A stretch of 64,000 bases of DNA from Akebia trifoliata (taxonomy: Eukaryota; Streptophyta; Magnoliopsida; Ranunculales; Lardizabalaceae), in the NCBI GenBank assembly GCA_017979445.1, contig CM030705.1, positions 12,810,679-12,874,678 on the forward strand, read 5' to 3'. Positions within the stretch are counted from its first letter, which is position 1, and each line of letters starts with the position of its first letter. Made by a program: the position numbers and the translations under genes. Shown piece after piece: positions 34,975-45,845 of this stretch. The notes under the pieces were generated by a model. The model was given only the letters and a program-made list of their open reading frames with translations. It ran no database searches and had not been told where the DNA came from.

Positions 34975-35646
34975 GGGAAAATTACTTAAAGGACCCTCGT
35001 GGAAGGGTTTCTTTTCTAAATAATCCCTAAGTTTTGCGGGATAGCTTAACATGACATTTAATAAAATTTTTCTTTCTAAACGGTCCTTCGTACTATCGAG
35101 TTCACAAATTTTTACTGACGAACTAGACGCTTTTTTATTTAGTGGTGAGTTCAAAATTTGTACTGTCAAACTCACCACTATTTATTTACTGTCGAACTCG
35201 ACATTTTTTAATTACTATCAAGTTCATCACTTATTAAATAAAAAGTGGTGAACTCTTCACTGGTAAAACCCATCCATTTTCAATTTTCGAGATTTTTCGA
35301 CTAAAATACCTGGAAAGATCGACTAAAAACATGAGGTAACGACTTGTTTAGATGATTTCAATCCAAAACAATCATTCTTGATTGATTTTCATTCAAAAAT
35401 TAAGAAAAAAAGTGAAAGAACCCTAATCTATTTTATACATCTTCAAAATATTTGAAAAAGCCCTTGAAAATGACGTCTTCTTCTTTCTTAAATCCCTTTG
35501 AAAGAATGGAATCTCCAAAACTCGATTGAGAAGTCAAAAATCCAAGTTTTGGATGAAAACGATGAGTTCGAGTGGTTAGGGCATTCAATTGTGAAAAATG
35601 TGAGAGATGAGGTCCAGTGACCATTTAGAAAGAAAAAGTTTACTAA

Positions 35647-36724
35647 GGTGGTGTTTGTTTGCGCTATTTTTCAGCGCTTATTGCTGAAAAAAATTAAATT
35701 CAGCACTTTTGTCAAAATAGCGCGTTTGTTTACTCGTGCTTATTGCTGAAAATAAGTGAAAAAAATTCAGCACTATTTTGATGCTGAAAAAAAGTGCTGA
35801 AGCGGTAAGCACTTCCCTTTTTTCAACACGGACAAGTATGCCCTTTGTTTTTTTGAGCATGGACAAGTATGCCCTTATTCTTAAAAGGATATTACCTCTT
35901 ATATCCCATGGATAAGTATATAAACACCCTACAAATTAATAAATCCACACCATAGCTAAATTATTTTGTCTTATATGGGTTAAAAGTTTTGGAATGAGTT
36001 GATTTTTGGTGAGGATGATCTCTACAATGAGGAGATTATCCTCACAAAAAATCAGCACATCTTAAAACTTCTAACCCTATCAAAACAAGTTCAAGAACCG
36101 TAAATTGTCCATCTTTTTTTTTTGAAAACTATTTTTAACAAGTTAGAAGTTTCAAAATAGGCTGATTTTTGGTGAGGATGATCTCTATATCATATAAACC
36201 ATTCTCACTAAAAATTTGCTCATTCCAAAAACTTTAATCCATATAAAACAAAACAAAAAATGGCTATAGTGTGGGTTGCCCTTATTAATTCATAGGGTGC
36301 TTTTATAATTACACATCCTTCATTTCCATCGAATATTATTCATCCAAAATTAAGTTCTTTTAAAATTGATTTCAAATTTTGGTGACTTGTATGACATTAT
36401 TATTTTTAATTTGAAATTTGTGGGCTTTTATAAATAGAAATTATTATTTATAAATTGAAGATTTGAGTATTATTTATTATTTAAAAATAAATTATATTTT
36501 AATTTTATAAGAAATAATATATTTTATTGTGTATGATAATAAATAAGCATTTGAAACATGTAAACAATGTATAATATGATTGTAAGGGTAACAAAGACAA
36601 TTTATCAGTTTCAGCAATGTGTAACAAACATGATTCAGCATCTAAACAAACAACTTTTTCAGCACTTAAATTCAGCGCTTAATGCTATTCAGCACTTATT
36701 TTTTTCAGTTTAACAAACAGCACC
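35647..36724. mobile_element. Harbinger/Tourist-like element nested in the Mutator-like MITE
   Basis: Ends are GGTGGTGTTTGTTTG on the left and, read inward from the right, GGTGCTGTTTGTTAAAC. TAA flanks it at 35644-35646 and 36725-36727. Subterminal TTCAGCGCTTATTGCTGAA-like words repeat at both ends. It is 1078 bp long with no transposase and itself contains a double-hairpin element. Confidence 0.75.
35910..36313. repeat. Double-hairpin MITE, non-TA terminal type, copy 6
   Basis: Both core hairpins are present (AGTTTTGGAATGAGTTGATT and TGGTGAGGATGATCTC). The ends are different: inward from both sides, a variant of GTAATTATAAAAGCACCC, then AATTAATAAGGGCAACCC. The same end type occurs at 61948-62329. 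No (TA)n flanks. Confidence 0.75.
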
Positions 36725-36808
36725 TAAATGTCCTGTTAAGCAACCGCTGAAAACTTAGGGATTATTTAGAAAGATGCCCTTTCGTGAGGTCCTTTAAGTA
36801 ATTTTCCC

Positions 36809-37212
36809 AAAATAAAAAATGGTATTGCATCGGCTGTTCAGAATATAAAATAACAGAGCCAATGGTCCCATTTCTAATAAATTTCTTATCTAATCGGTAC
36901 CAATCTAGCATCAATTCGTTGGGGTTGGTTACCAAGTTAGCATCAATCCAATGATGCCCCCCCACCCTAACTCAAACATGTTTGGTACACAATATCACAC
37001 AGTGTGGATGGTTTACCTCATAAATCTCAACCCCCAAGACATAACCTGTCACCTTATCCATCTAAGATATTATCCAGTGTTGTGTCGATGTATAAAAAAA
37101 ATCTGTACTTCCGATCAGTCTCCACAAGCTAAGATTTCTTAGATAGCAAAGTCATAATAGGAACCTAAAGGTATTAAGTTTTCTCCTCTGTGCTTCTTTG
37201 CGAGAAGCATAT
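36809..37212. other. Non-coding flank upstream of the RING pseudogene
   Basis: No gene. The last 60 bases would have been the leader of the RING-H2 copy. Confidence 0.4.
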
Positions 37213-37620
37213 ATGGCTTTTTCTCTGTTGGATTTCTTCTACACACTCACCATTATCTTTTTCCCTCTATTACTTCTTTTCTTTATAGGTTTCTTTCTAT
37301 TACTTGTTGACACAATCATCTTAATCCGATTCATGATGTTAACTACGTGGATGATTCGTAAGCATCTGATCGAGATAGCTAGATATCTAGAATTGGTTGA
37401 AGAAAAGGATCAAGCAAAAATTTATAGTATGGGATCATCAAGGCTGGAATTAAGAGAATGCGCCATATGTTTATGGCAAATTTAGGAAGGAGAAGAGATC
37501 AGGGAGTTGAAATGCTGTCACTTGTTTCACAAAGACTGCATTGACAGGTGGCTGCAGTATGATTGTGCCACGTGTCCATTGTGTAGGAGGCCAGCGTTAG
37601 ATGAAGATATGGTGATCTAG
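37213..37620 (+). pseudogene. RING-H2 gene copy with an in-frame TAG
   Basis: A 136-codon frame from ATG 37213 to TAG 37618-37620, uninterrupted except for TAG at 37483-37485. The N-terminus is a strongly hydrophobic segment (about residues 10-50), as in the intact paralogue at 48625-49029. The RING starts CAICLWQI, the stop follows, and the remaining zinc ligands are all present (CCHLFHKDC, then CATCPLC). The paralogue has Glu where the stop lies, so a single G-to-T change would explain it. Length (135 versus 134 residues) and layout match, so the loss looks recent. Alternatives are readthrough or an assembly error. If translated to the stop, the product would be a 90-residue membrane peptide without a RING. 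Confidence 0.8.
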
Positions 37621-37785
37621 CACAGTTCAATGCAAAGTCTGCTAGAAAATAATGGCGATGGAGAGTTGGGTTTGTTCCTTTTATATTTGCATTACATCAC
37701 ACTTTAGTGTGTCTAAGATATTTTGTTAATAGTGCTGATTTTGTAACTCAATTGGACAGAATAACTAAAAAAGCTCAGTGTGGCA

Positions 37786-37891
37786 TGTGCAAGAATAGTA
37801 GATTTTCCGCTCGGGATACACAACTGCACATCCCCATGAACATGTGCAGTTGTGTATTCTGATGGAAAAAGATTTACATTTCTTACACAAG
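37786..37891. repeat. Hairpin repeat downstream of the RING pseudogene
   Basis: ATACACAACTGCACAT and ATGTGCAGTTGTGTAT pair around a short loop. Weaker pairing extends outward to GTGCAAGAA/TTCTTACACAA. Confidence 0.6.
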
Positions 37892-37994
37892 CTACGTCAG
37901 TGAATTTTTGAGTTATTTTGTCAGAGTTGAGTTAGAAAATCTTTACACTTTGTATAATACACATGCATGTTAATGATTGCTTCGTTTGTTATTG

Positions 37995-38450
37995 AAGAAC
38001 ATTGCTTTGTCTCTGGAAGAGGACTTAATAGTATCTTTTTCTCTTGAGGGAGAATTTTTGTCTTCTAGAAGGAAGTGATCTCGGTCCCCTCCCAAATGAG
38101 GGGGATTTTGGTATTTATATACTTAAAAAAATTTAACTTTTCAATTACGACACTGACTTGATAGACTTTGATTAGTTGATTTAAAAGTTAAGTTCGTTTA
38201 CTTGTAATTTTAAGGACACTATGGACTCTTGGTGAGTCAAACTCATTTATTTGGGTTTAAGGCCTAATATATAATGTGGATTACTGGGTATCATTTGGAT
38301 CATTAGTTTTGTTTGTGAAAACCTAAATCCAATATTTAAAATGCCTATTTTCATTCAATGGGGTCTAATTTGGATATGTGGAGCTACTTACAGCTTTTAA
38401 AGCTTTATTTTGATATATTAAAATTTGTAAAGGCTTTCTTAAAATTACCA
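37995..38450 (+). repeat. Dispersed repeat, possible solo LTR, copy 2
   Basis: Same landmark order as 30597-31110: GAAGTGATCTCGGTCCCCTC, AAATGAGGGGGAT, TTGATTAGTTGA, CTCATTTATTTGGG, ATGTGGATTAC, CATTCAATGGGG. Confidence 0.4.
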
Positions 38451-39296
38451 CACCTACAATGGTAAAATCCTAACTTCATCTTCTTAGGTTTTCTTTTAAT
38501 TCAATGATGTGAAATATTCTAATCCAATAGCTGAGATTTGATTAATTTTTTCAACTAAAACAAAGACATTTTGGTACTTTAAATGATACATGGGTGGTTT
38601 GGGTATTTAGAATGTAGACCATCAAGTAAAAAAACGATGGTAACAATTTGATTGGGTTTGCCGGGGGGGTGGTAATTTGGCTTATTTCACAGGGGCTGTT
38701 ACTAAAATAACCTTTAATATATGGTAAGCGGGGTGTGTTTGGTTATGTGGTGGTTTGAAATGATTTTTCAAAATCGCGGGCTCATCATTATATATTTTCT
38801 TATATGTAGTTATAAAAAAGTTAAAAATTAAAAATTTATCTTATGTTAGATAGGACAGATTGTTTTGAATGATTTCCTTACAAGTATTTTTATAATTTCA
38901 AATATTAATTAATAAAATTAATATGTATGAAAAATTATAAGTATTAGTAGATTATAAAGAGAGAGGTATTGAGTTCAAGCCCCTCTGTTCATTCACAAGG
39001 ATTTGTCCTTACTTTCCTAGTATGTGTGATTTGTGAGGGTATTGCGTATACCCGAGGAATTTGGGCAAGATATGGTGCTCTAAGAGGCCAGTTGCCTCAC
39101 CCTGCTAATTGGACCTACAGACCAGTAGATCAATTTGATATTAATATTCTAATAAAAGTGTTAATAGATGGTACAATTTGATATTAATGTTCTAATAAAA
39201 GCCCATGTCCCCGTACAGACCATTAGATCAATGATGGGCCATTGCATCCTACCTCACAACCATATAAATTTTATGTTTCTTTTTTATTTTATTTTT
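38451..39296. other. Non-coding sequence
   Basis: No gene is supported. A phrase at about 38970 (GAGTTCAAGCCCC) is B-box-like but has no A box at the right distance. Bases about 39165-39200 partly repeat 39125-39160. Confidence 0.4.
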
Positions 39297-39510
39297 AAGG
39301 ATTTTTAGCGATAAAAAAAAAAAAAAATTCTATAAGTTAGATGCAATAGCAAAAAGGGGGCCATTTGATTTAATACTCAAAATAGGGCCATTTTCTATAG
39401 TAACTCATAATTTTGGACAAAATTGCCCCCACTTACAACCTTTTTAATAAAACCTTATGAAATATTCATCAAAATTACAACTTCCTCCCTCCCAACCTTT
39501 TATACAATCC

Positions 39511-39514
<4 letters not shown>

Positions 39515-39566
<52 letters not shown>
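39515..39566. repeat. (GA)n microsatellite
   Basis: About 26 GA units, within the left arm of the long-inverted-repeat element. A short GA run is at the same place in the second copy (about 50630). Confidence 0.95.
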
Positions 39567-39568
<2 letters not shown>

Positions 39569-40503
39569 CTTCATTCTATCTACCAAATAACCATTGGAAT
39601 CAATGAGCCTCTAACTTTGAGGAACATCGTGAAATGTGTAGATCTATCTATTCTCATATTCGATAGATGATCTATCTGATCTTTCCACGAATGATTATCA
39701 CTTCCTATTTTCTTTTATATATTTTTCAAATTGTTTATGTATTCTTATGAACCTTGATATATATTTCTTCTCTAATGTTATTTTACATGGAAAATAGTAA
39801 TAAAAAAGTCAATGATTTGGTGAAAATTTTAAAGTTTTGTTGATAAAATTTACCTAGTGCCGAGGTTCGACACTAGAATGTATTACGATATCGAGGCTCG
39901 ATGTTACTTATCATCGAACCTCAATGAATAGTTATAATGAAATATTTTTGTAAGCAAAAATAGTCTACATGGCAAAAAACCTCGATGGTTGTATATTTAG
40001 TAGAGGTTCAATGATAGTACTTAATATTCCACCGTTGAGGTTTGACGCTATGGACAAATTTTTATCTTAATTCTTCTTTGATGATGGGTAATGTTGAGAC
40101 TTGACGTTATAATACATTCTATTGTCAAACCATGACATTGGGTAAATTTTACGAACTAAACTTTCAAAATTCAATGAAATCATTGAGTTTTTTTCTACCA
40201 TTTTTTATGTAAAATAACATTGAAAACAAATATATCAAGGTCCGGGGGTGTCCATGGGTGACTCGTCTCCCCGTGTGGACAAATCTACACATTTCACCAT
40301 CGTTCGTCAAAGTTAGAGGTGTTGACAAATCGATCCAAGAACGAAAAAAAAAGAAAAGTAAAGCAAGAGATGCAATCACACACAAAACACATATATTTTA
40401 TGTGGTCCCCTCAAGATTGAGGTACGTCCACGGATCATACTGATTCCACTATGAAGAGAAAATTCATAGTCATAGATTACATCATTTCACCGAATATATA
40501 TAT

Positions 40504-40876
40504 GGGGAATGCTAACGTCCAATACCTCATGGGGACGTTAGCATTCTCCGACACTTTCACTTTTCAATAATAGATCTACTAAATTTGTCTTTTAGTAAAA
40601 AAAACAAGGATATATTGTCTTTTATATAATAAATGCTTGTTTACATGATAAATGTTAAGGGCATTTAAGTCTTTATATTTAAATATTTTGTTTGTAATTA
40701 ATGTCAATATAATAAATGTATTTATTAAAATCATAATAAATGCATTTATTATGTAAAAGATCAAGATGTTCTTGCTGTTTTTACTAAAAAATCGAAATAA
40801 ACAAGGGTACTTTTGGATAGAGAAACTGTTGGAGAATGCTAACATCCCCATGAGATCTTGGATGTTAGCATTCCCC
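40504..40876. repeat. GGGGAATGCTAACGTC-type MITE, complete copy
   Basis: Ends are GGGGAATGCTAACGTCCAA and, read inward from the right, GGGGAATGCTAACATCCAAG. Each end is a small palindrome: the outer AATGCTAACGTCC pairs with the inner GGACGTTAGCATT across about ten bases. TA-rich flanks. Relatives are at 1412-1655 and 50044-50415. Confidence 0.8.
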
Positions 40877-40888
40877 TATATTTATATA

Positions 40889-41242
40889 GGGTGATGTTCG
40901 ACAGCCAACGTTTTCCTAAATGATTTAAAAGTTTTGGATTGAGTAGATTTTTTTGTGAGGATGGTTTCTATGGTGAGGAGATCATCTAAAAAAAAATCAG
41001 CCCAATCTGAAACTTCTAAGTCCATAAAAAATGCTTTACAAATTTTCAATAAAAAATCGACGGTCCACAATTTCTAAATCATTTTTTATGGGGTTAGAAG
41101 TTTTAGATTGGGCTGAGTTTTTGTAAGGATGATCTTCTCACCATAGAGATCATTCTCATACGAAATCATCCTAATCCAAAAATTTTAAGCTATGTAGGAC
41201 AAACAAGTTGCTTCTCTTAACGTTGGTTGTCAATCGTGACCC
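40889..41242. repeat. TA-flanked double-hairpin MITE, copy 7
   Basis: The left end is GGGTGATGTTCGACAGCC, and the right end read inward is GGGTCACGATTGACAACC. Two hairpin cores, with GACGGTCCACAATTTC in the spacer. It is 12 bases from the preceding MITE. Confidence 0.85.
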
Positions 41243-41642
41243 TATATATATATATGCCCTATAGGAAAACTAGCTAGGGTTTTACATAATACCAGTAAAG
41301 TTACGAAAATGTTGAATAGTACTCCTCTTGACCAATACCATTAGGTTCCACAAAGCATAACAAAAGGTTCATTGATGAACTTCAGTGGTTATTTGGTGGG
41401 TTTAGGTGGATAAAATGAAAAGCTTTCTCCTTTGGATCATATAATGTGTTGGGATAGAAGTTGTAATTTTGTGGAATATTCATAAGGGTTTATTAAAAAG
41501 ATTGTAAGTGGGGACAATTTTGTTAAAATATATGAGTTACTATAGCAAATTACCCTATTTTGAGTACTAGGAAAAAAAAAGTGGCCCTTTTTTTTTTTTC
41601 CATTGCATCAAACTTATGAATTTTTTTTTGCTAAAAGTCCTT

Positions 41643-42951
41643 ATTTTTATTGGTAAGTGGGATTTGAAGAGTGCTCACAATCGATCCTTGGGGAGATTTC
41701 CCTACAGATGGCATGTCCAAAAGCACAAGTTAGATTAGGAGCCTGATTACGTATTGAGACAATCAAGCAATTGTTTATCAATTGTTTGATTTTTTTTTTT
41801 TTAATGTTTCAAATCATCCTTAAATATATTATTTTTAAACATATAGAAAAACACTTACATTAGAGAGAAAAAAATAATGAGAGAGAGAGAGAGGAGTAAA
41901 AGATACTTTCTAGGTGTCATGCTTATAAAACATAATCCTTATTTGTAAGGCATATAAATTATATTTCAACATCAATAAAAAAAAAAATTTTGGTGATTGG
42001 GGCATGTATAAATAACCAGAACTTGTCATTGTACTTGAAGCATCCTCTTTGGGGTTAAAGAGGTTGAAGAAAAAATACAATAAAATTGGAAATGTATCAT
42101 TGGGAAAGGGGAGAAGTGAAAAAGGCAAAAAAAATTGGAGGGATATTATTGAAAGAGGGTAACGTGAAGAGGAGTAAAGAAAATATATAAAGTTGAAAGG
42201 ATATTCTTAAAAATAGGTAGAAGAGTAAAGACAATAAAATTGATGGGATATTTTTCATAAGGGAGGAAAGAGAAAATATAATAAAATTGAATATTATCCC
42301 CGAGATTCATGATATTTAAAGGAGTGGGATTGGGGGTGAGGGAGGGATAAGGGTTAAGACAAAAGGGGCACAACCATCATACTTTATTGTATAGACATCT
42401 CAACATTGATAAAAAAAATGCACATGATTGGAATTATAACCAGACTTCTTCAACTTGGACAACTATCCAAATAGGAGGTGGAGCCAAGAAGCATAGTCAC
42501 AAAAATTTTCCAATTTTCAAAAAAATTCACGTAACATGAGGTAAGCTGATTTAACTATTGATTAGTTGGTTAAATTGTCATGTGTCGATCATCTCTACTA
42601 TACGTCGGTTATTTAAAAAAAAAAAAGAAGAGAAATTCGTCTAGAGACTTCCATATAGTCCACACTCTGTACAATGTAAAACACTTAGCCCAATCTAAAA
42701 TAGTAAAAACAAACTCATCTATTTTCTTCAACGTTTAAACAATCTAGATTCCTATAATTATGTTTCTAACCTTAAGTTTTTAAAATTATTAAAATACTAT
42801 AAAAAAAATTAGGAAATTCCATCAAGACTAAAGTTATTAGTTTTCTCATCCATTCAAAATGTAAATTTATTACTTGTATGAATTCTAACTTGACTTGTGT
42901 AGGCATCAAAGTTTTAAAGGGATCCTGCAACGTTCTAAATTATATATATAT
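41643..42951. other. Non-coding AT-rich sequence
   Basis: No gene is supported. A loosely repeated word GGATATT(A/C)TTGAAA..AAAG..AATATA(A/T)AA recurs between 42050 and 42290 with a spacing of about 50-70 bases, perhaps an old tandem repeat. Confidence 0.4.
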
Positions 42952-43306
42952 GGATGGCGTTCCTACGACCCCCATTACGACTCACCGTTTGTCTTATATG
43001 GGCAAAAATGTTTGGAATGGGCTGATTTTTTGTGAGGATGATCTCTGTGATGAGGGGATCATCCTGGCAAAAAATCATCCCATTCCAAAACTTCTAACCC
43101 TATCAAAATTGATTTACAAAAATTGGACGGTCTAAAATTTTTCAACTTGTAAACATGGGGCTAGAAGTTTCATAATGAGCTGATTTTTGGCAAGGATGAT
43201 CTCCTCACCATAGAGATCATCCTCACAAAAATCAGCCCATTCCAAATATTTTTTCCCATATAAGACAAAACGGTGAGTCGTAATGGGGGTCTACGGAACC
43301 CGACCC
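42952..43306. repeat. TA-flanked double-hairpin MITE, copy 8
   Basis: The left end is GGATGGCGTTCCTACGACCC, and the right end read inward is GGGTCGGGTTCCGTAGACCC. The arms contain TTACGACTCACCG. Both cores and the GACGGTCTAAAATTTTTC spacer are present. The inner arm (GGGCAAAAATGTTTGGAATG) matches the right arm of the copy at 55046-55425. Confidence 0.85.
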
Positions 43307-43344
43307 TATATATATGTATAAAAATCATTAAAATTGAAATTGGG

Positions 43345-43860
43345 CCCATTGATTGGGGAATAAGCCTCTTATAACTTAGTTTTTGGGTTTTCTTAAATAA
43401 TGCTCATGATCCAACCCAGTCCAAGTGATCCACATTAAATATCACCAAAATAAATGAGTTTGGCCTACCAAAAATCTATCTAGTCTTCAAAATTGGAATT
43501 TGAGTAAATTAACTTTTAGACAAACTAATCAAAGTTCATAGTTAGAAAGTTAATTTGCATTAAGTCTATATATATCTAAGCCTCTCTCATTTGCGAAGGG
43601 ATCGGGATCACTTTTTCTCATAAGACAAAATCTTTCTCTAAAGAAGAAGAAGTTCTCAAGCCTTCCTCCAGAGATGAAACAAAATTTTTCAAAAGACTTG
43701 GATTCCAATTAAAGAGAATATGAAGTCTAAAGCCTTTCTTCGAAAGCTAAGAAATCATTTTCAGTCGATCAAGCACAAAACTTGGAAAAAAGAAATCCAC
43801 ACAAAGTCCTTATAGAAGATCAAGCACAACAAAAATACCATCAATATATTTTCTCAATCG
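43345..43860 (-). repeat. Dispersed repeat, possible solo LTR, copy 3
   Basis: The reverse complement carries the same landmarks as 30597-31110, including GAGAACTTCTTCTTC, AAAGTGATCCCGATCCC, CAAATGAGAG, TTGATTAGTTTG and CCAATCAATGGG. Confidence 0.4.
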
Positions 43861-44342
43861 ATCATGTGTGAAACCCAGAGAGAAAAAAGCTACACACGTT
43901 ATTACTATTTTTTACTTGAATGTTAATCAGAGGATAATATTACGATATGTATCTACCATATTATCAAAATCCATAATATCATTTGCGTTCTTGTTTCACG
44001 TATCATTTCTCATTATTATAGATCATTGTAGATGGATCTCTCAACTTCACAGTATGCCCTTTAAATAAAGTTTGGTTCTTATCAAATCCACATTCTTGTA
44101 TTCGTGTTGAAGTTTAACAATAATATTTGTTTCCTTTTGGGACTCTAACTATCTGATGTGTATCCAAACCCCTATTCTACTAATCTTATATGACCAATCA
44201 AGAAAAAGTAATTTTTCTTGTGTGGGCCACATTTTTAATTAAAAGAAGAGAGTCCAATTTCCAAAAATTCAATTCGCATGTCATGTGCCAACAAAAAACT
44301 GTTGCCAAAGACTTCTACCAGTCCAATCTCTTACGTCATGTA
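43861..44342. other. Non-coding sequence
   Basis: No gene or named repeat seen. Confidence 0.45.
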
Positions 44343-44351
44343 TTTAAAAAG

Positions 44352-45156
44352 GGGAAAATTACTTAAAGGACTATTGCGGAGGGATTTCTCTTTAAATAGT
44401 CCCTCAGTTTTCAATTGTTTCTTGGCAAGACATTTAGTAAACTTTTCTTTCTAAATGTTCCCTTGACCTCATCTCCCACATTTCTCATGATTGAATGTCC
44501 TAACTACTTGAATTCATCGTTTTCATTCAAAAATTATATTTTTGACATCTCAATTGAATTTTGATGATTCCATTCTGTCAGAAAAGATTTAAGAAAGAAG
44601 AAGTCATTTTCAAGGGTTTTTTCAAACATTTTGAAGATGTATGTGAAAAACTGATTTTTCACTTTTTTTCCCTTGAGTTTTGGATGAAAATTGATTAGTA
44701 ATGGTTCTTTTGGATTGAAATCATTTAAGCAAGTCATTATCACAAGTTTTTAGTCGATCTTTCCATGTATTTTAATCGGAAAAACTCAAAAATTGAAAAT
44801 GATTAGGCTTTACCAGTGTCGAGTTCACCACTTTTTATTTAAAAAAACGGTGACCTCCACAGTAATTAAAAAAGCGTCAAGTTCGACAATAAATAAAAAG
44901 TGGTGAACTTGATAGTAAATAGTGGTGAGTTCGACCGTACAAGATGTGAACTCGACATTAAATAAAAAAGCATGAGTTTCATAGTAAAAATTATGAGCCC
45001 TACAGTACGTGGGACCATTAAGAAAGAAAAAAGTTTACTTAAATATCTTGTCAAGCTAACACACAAAACTTAGGGACTATTTAGAAAGAAACCCTTTCAC
45101 GATAGGGACTGCTTAAAAAGAAATCCTTCCACGAAGTTCCTTTAAGTAATTTTCCC
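44352..45156. mobile_element. Mutator-like MITE, copy 3
   Basis: Ends are GGGAAAATTACTTAAAGGAC and, read inward from the right, GGGAAAATTACTTAAAGGAA. The flanking 9-mers TTTAAAAAG and TTGAAAAAA agree at seven of nine. The interior has TCGAGTTCACCAC and GTGGTGAACTTGA in both orientations. It is 805 bp with no transposase. Confidence 0.8.
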
Positions 45157-45845
45157 TTGAAAAAATTGTAGTGTTTGTTGGCCTTATACTCTTAAAGCAA
45201 GTGTACTTCAAATCCAACTCCAACCCAATTTAGCTTTTTCTTAATGGTAGATCCCAAATTCAACTCCAACTCCAACACCTTGCATTCATTGGATTACACA
45301 TAAAATCTACCGAGCCAACTGGGTTGGATTTTCATGGGACTTAGTCATGAAACTCTTTGGAGGCACCGCTGTGAATCAACTCGAAAATTCAGATGATCCA
45401 ACTCAAAATTCGGCCAAGTTCTTTTATAAGTTTTTCTGCCTAGAAATCTATAATCTTCAAGCTGGGTTGCCATTTCTCAAAGAAAACGCTTGATTTTTCT
45501 ACTTTGATCGTGATTTCTTGAAGGAAACCTTTAACTGATTTTGCTACCCATCATCATTGCCCTTACTTTGTTAATATTATCCAGAGTAGAACCTCAAGCG
45601 ATGATTTTCGCACAAGGTTTGGATGTTGAAGGCCATAATATGTCGCTTGAGATTTGAAACTTTAAACCAGCACGTGACCGTGATTTTGGGTTCACTTTGA
45701 ATTCCCATTGTTGGGTACCGAGTTGACTGATAAGAAGAGAAGTTATGGGATTTAATTGCATGCTTCTCACGCATATGGTACACTCAATTTTGAGTTAAAG
45801 CAGTCGAGCTCAAAGATATCTCTAATGGGCTTGGTTTCTTTTCTA
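45157..45845. other. Non-coding sequence
   Basis: No gene is supported. A short direct repetition of CCAACTCCAAC/TCAACTCCAACTCC lies near 45210-45280. Confidence 0.4.

Larger units (their letters stand above)
34975..36808. mobile_element. Mutator-like MITE, copy 2, split by another element
   Basis: Ends are GGGAAAATTACTTAAAGGAC on the left and, read inward from the right, GGGAAAATTACTTAAAGGAC: an exact 20-base match. Inside are GTCGAGTTCAC/GTGAACTC words in both orientations. The flanks are poly(A)-like on both sides, so the 9-bp duplication cannot be judged. The element is about 755 bp once the insertion at 35647-36724 is discounted. Confidence 0.8.
39297..41642. mobile_element. Long-inverted-repeat element, copy 1
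   Basis: Inverted ends of about 200 bp or more. The tip is AAGGA(T/C)TTTTAGC, then an A run and TTAGATGCAATAG/TTTGATGCAATGG, then ACTCAAAATAGGG and CTATAGTAACTCATA, and on to TTACAACTTC. The interior carries CGAGGTTCGACACTAG words in both orientations. Two smaller elements (40504-40876, 40889-41242) sit inside. The long ends suggest a Mutator-like or foldback type; the low-complexity flanks hide any target duplication. Confidence 0.7.
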
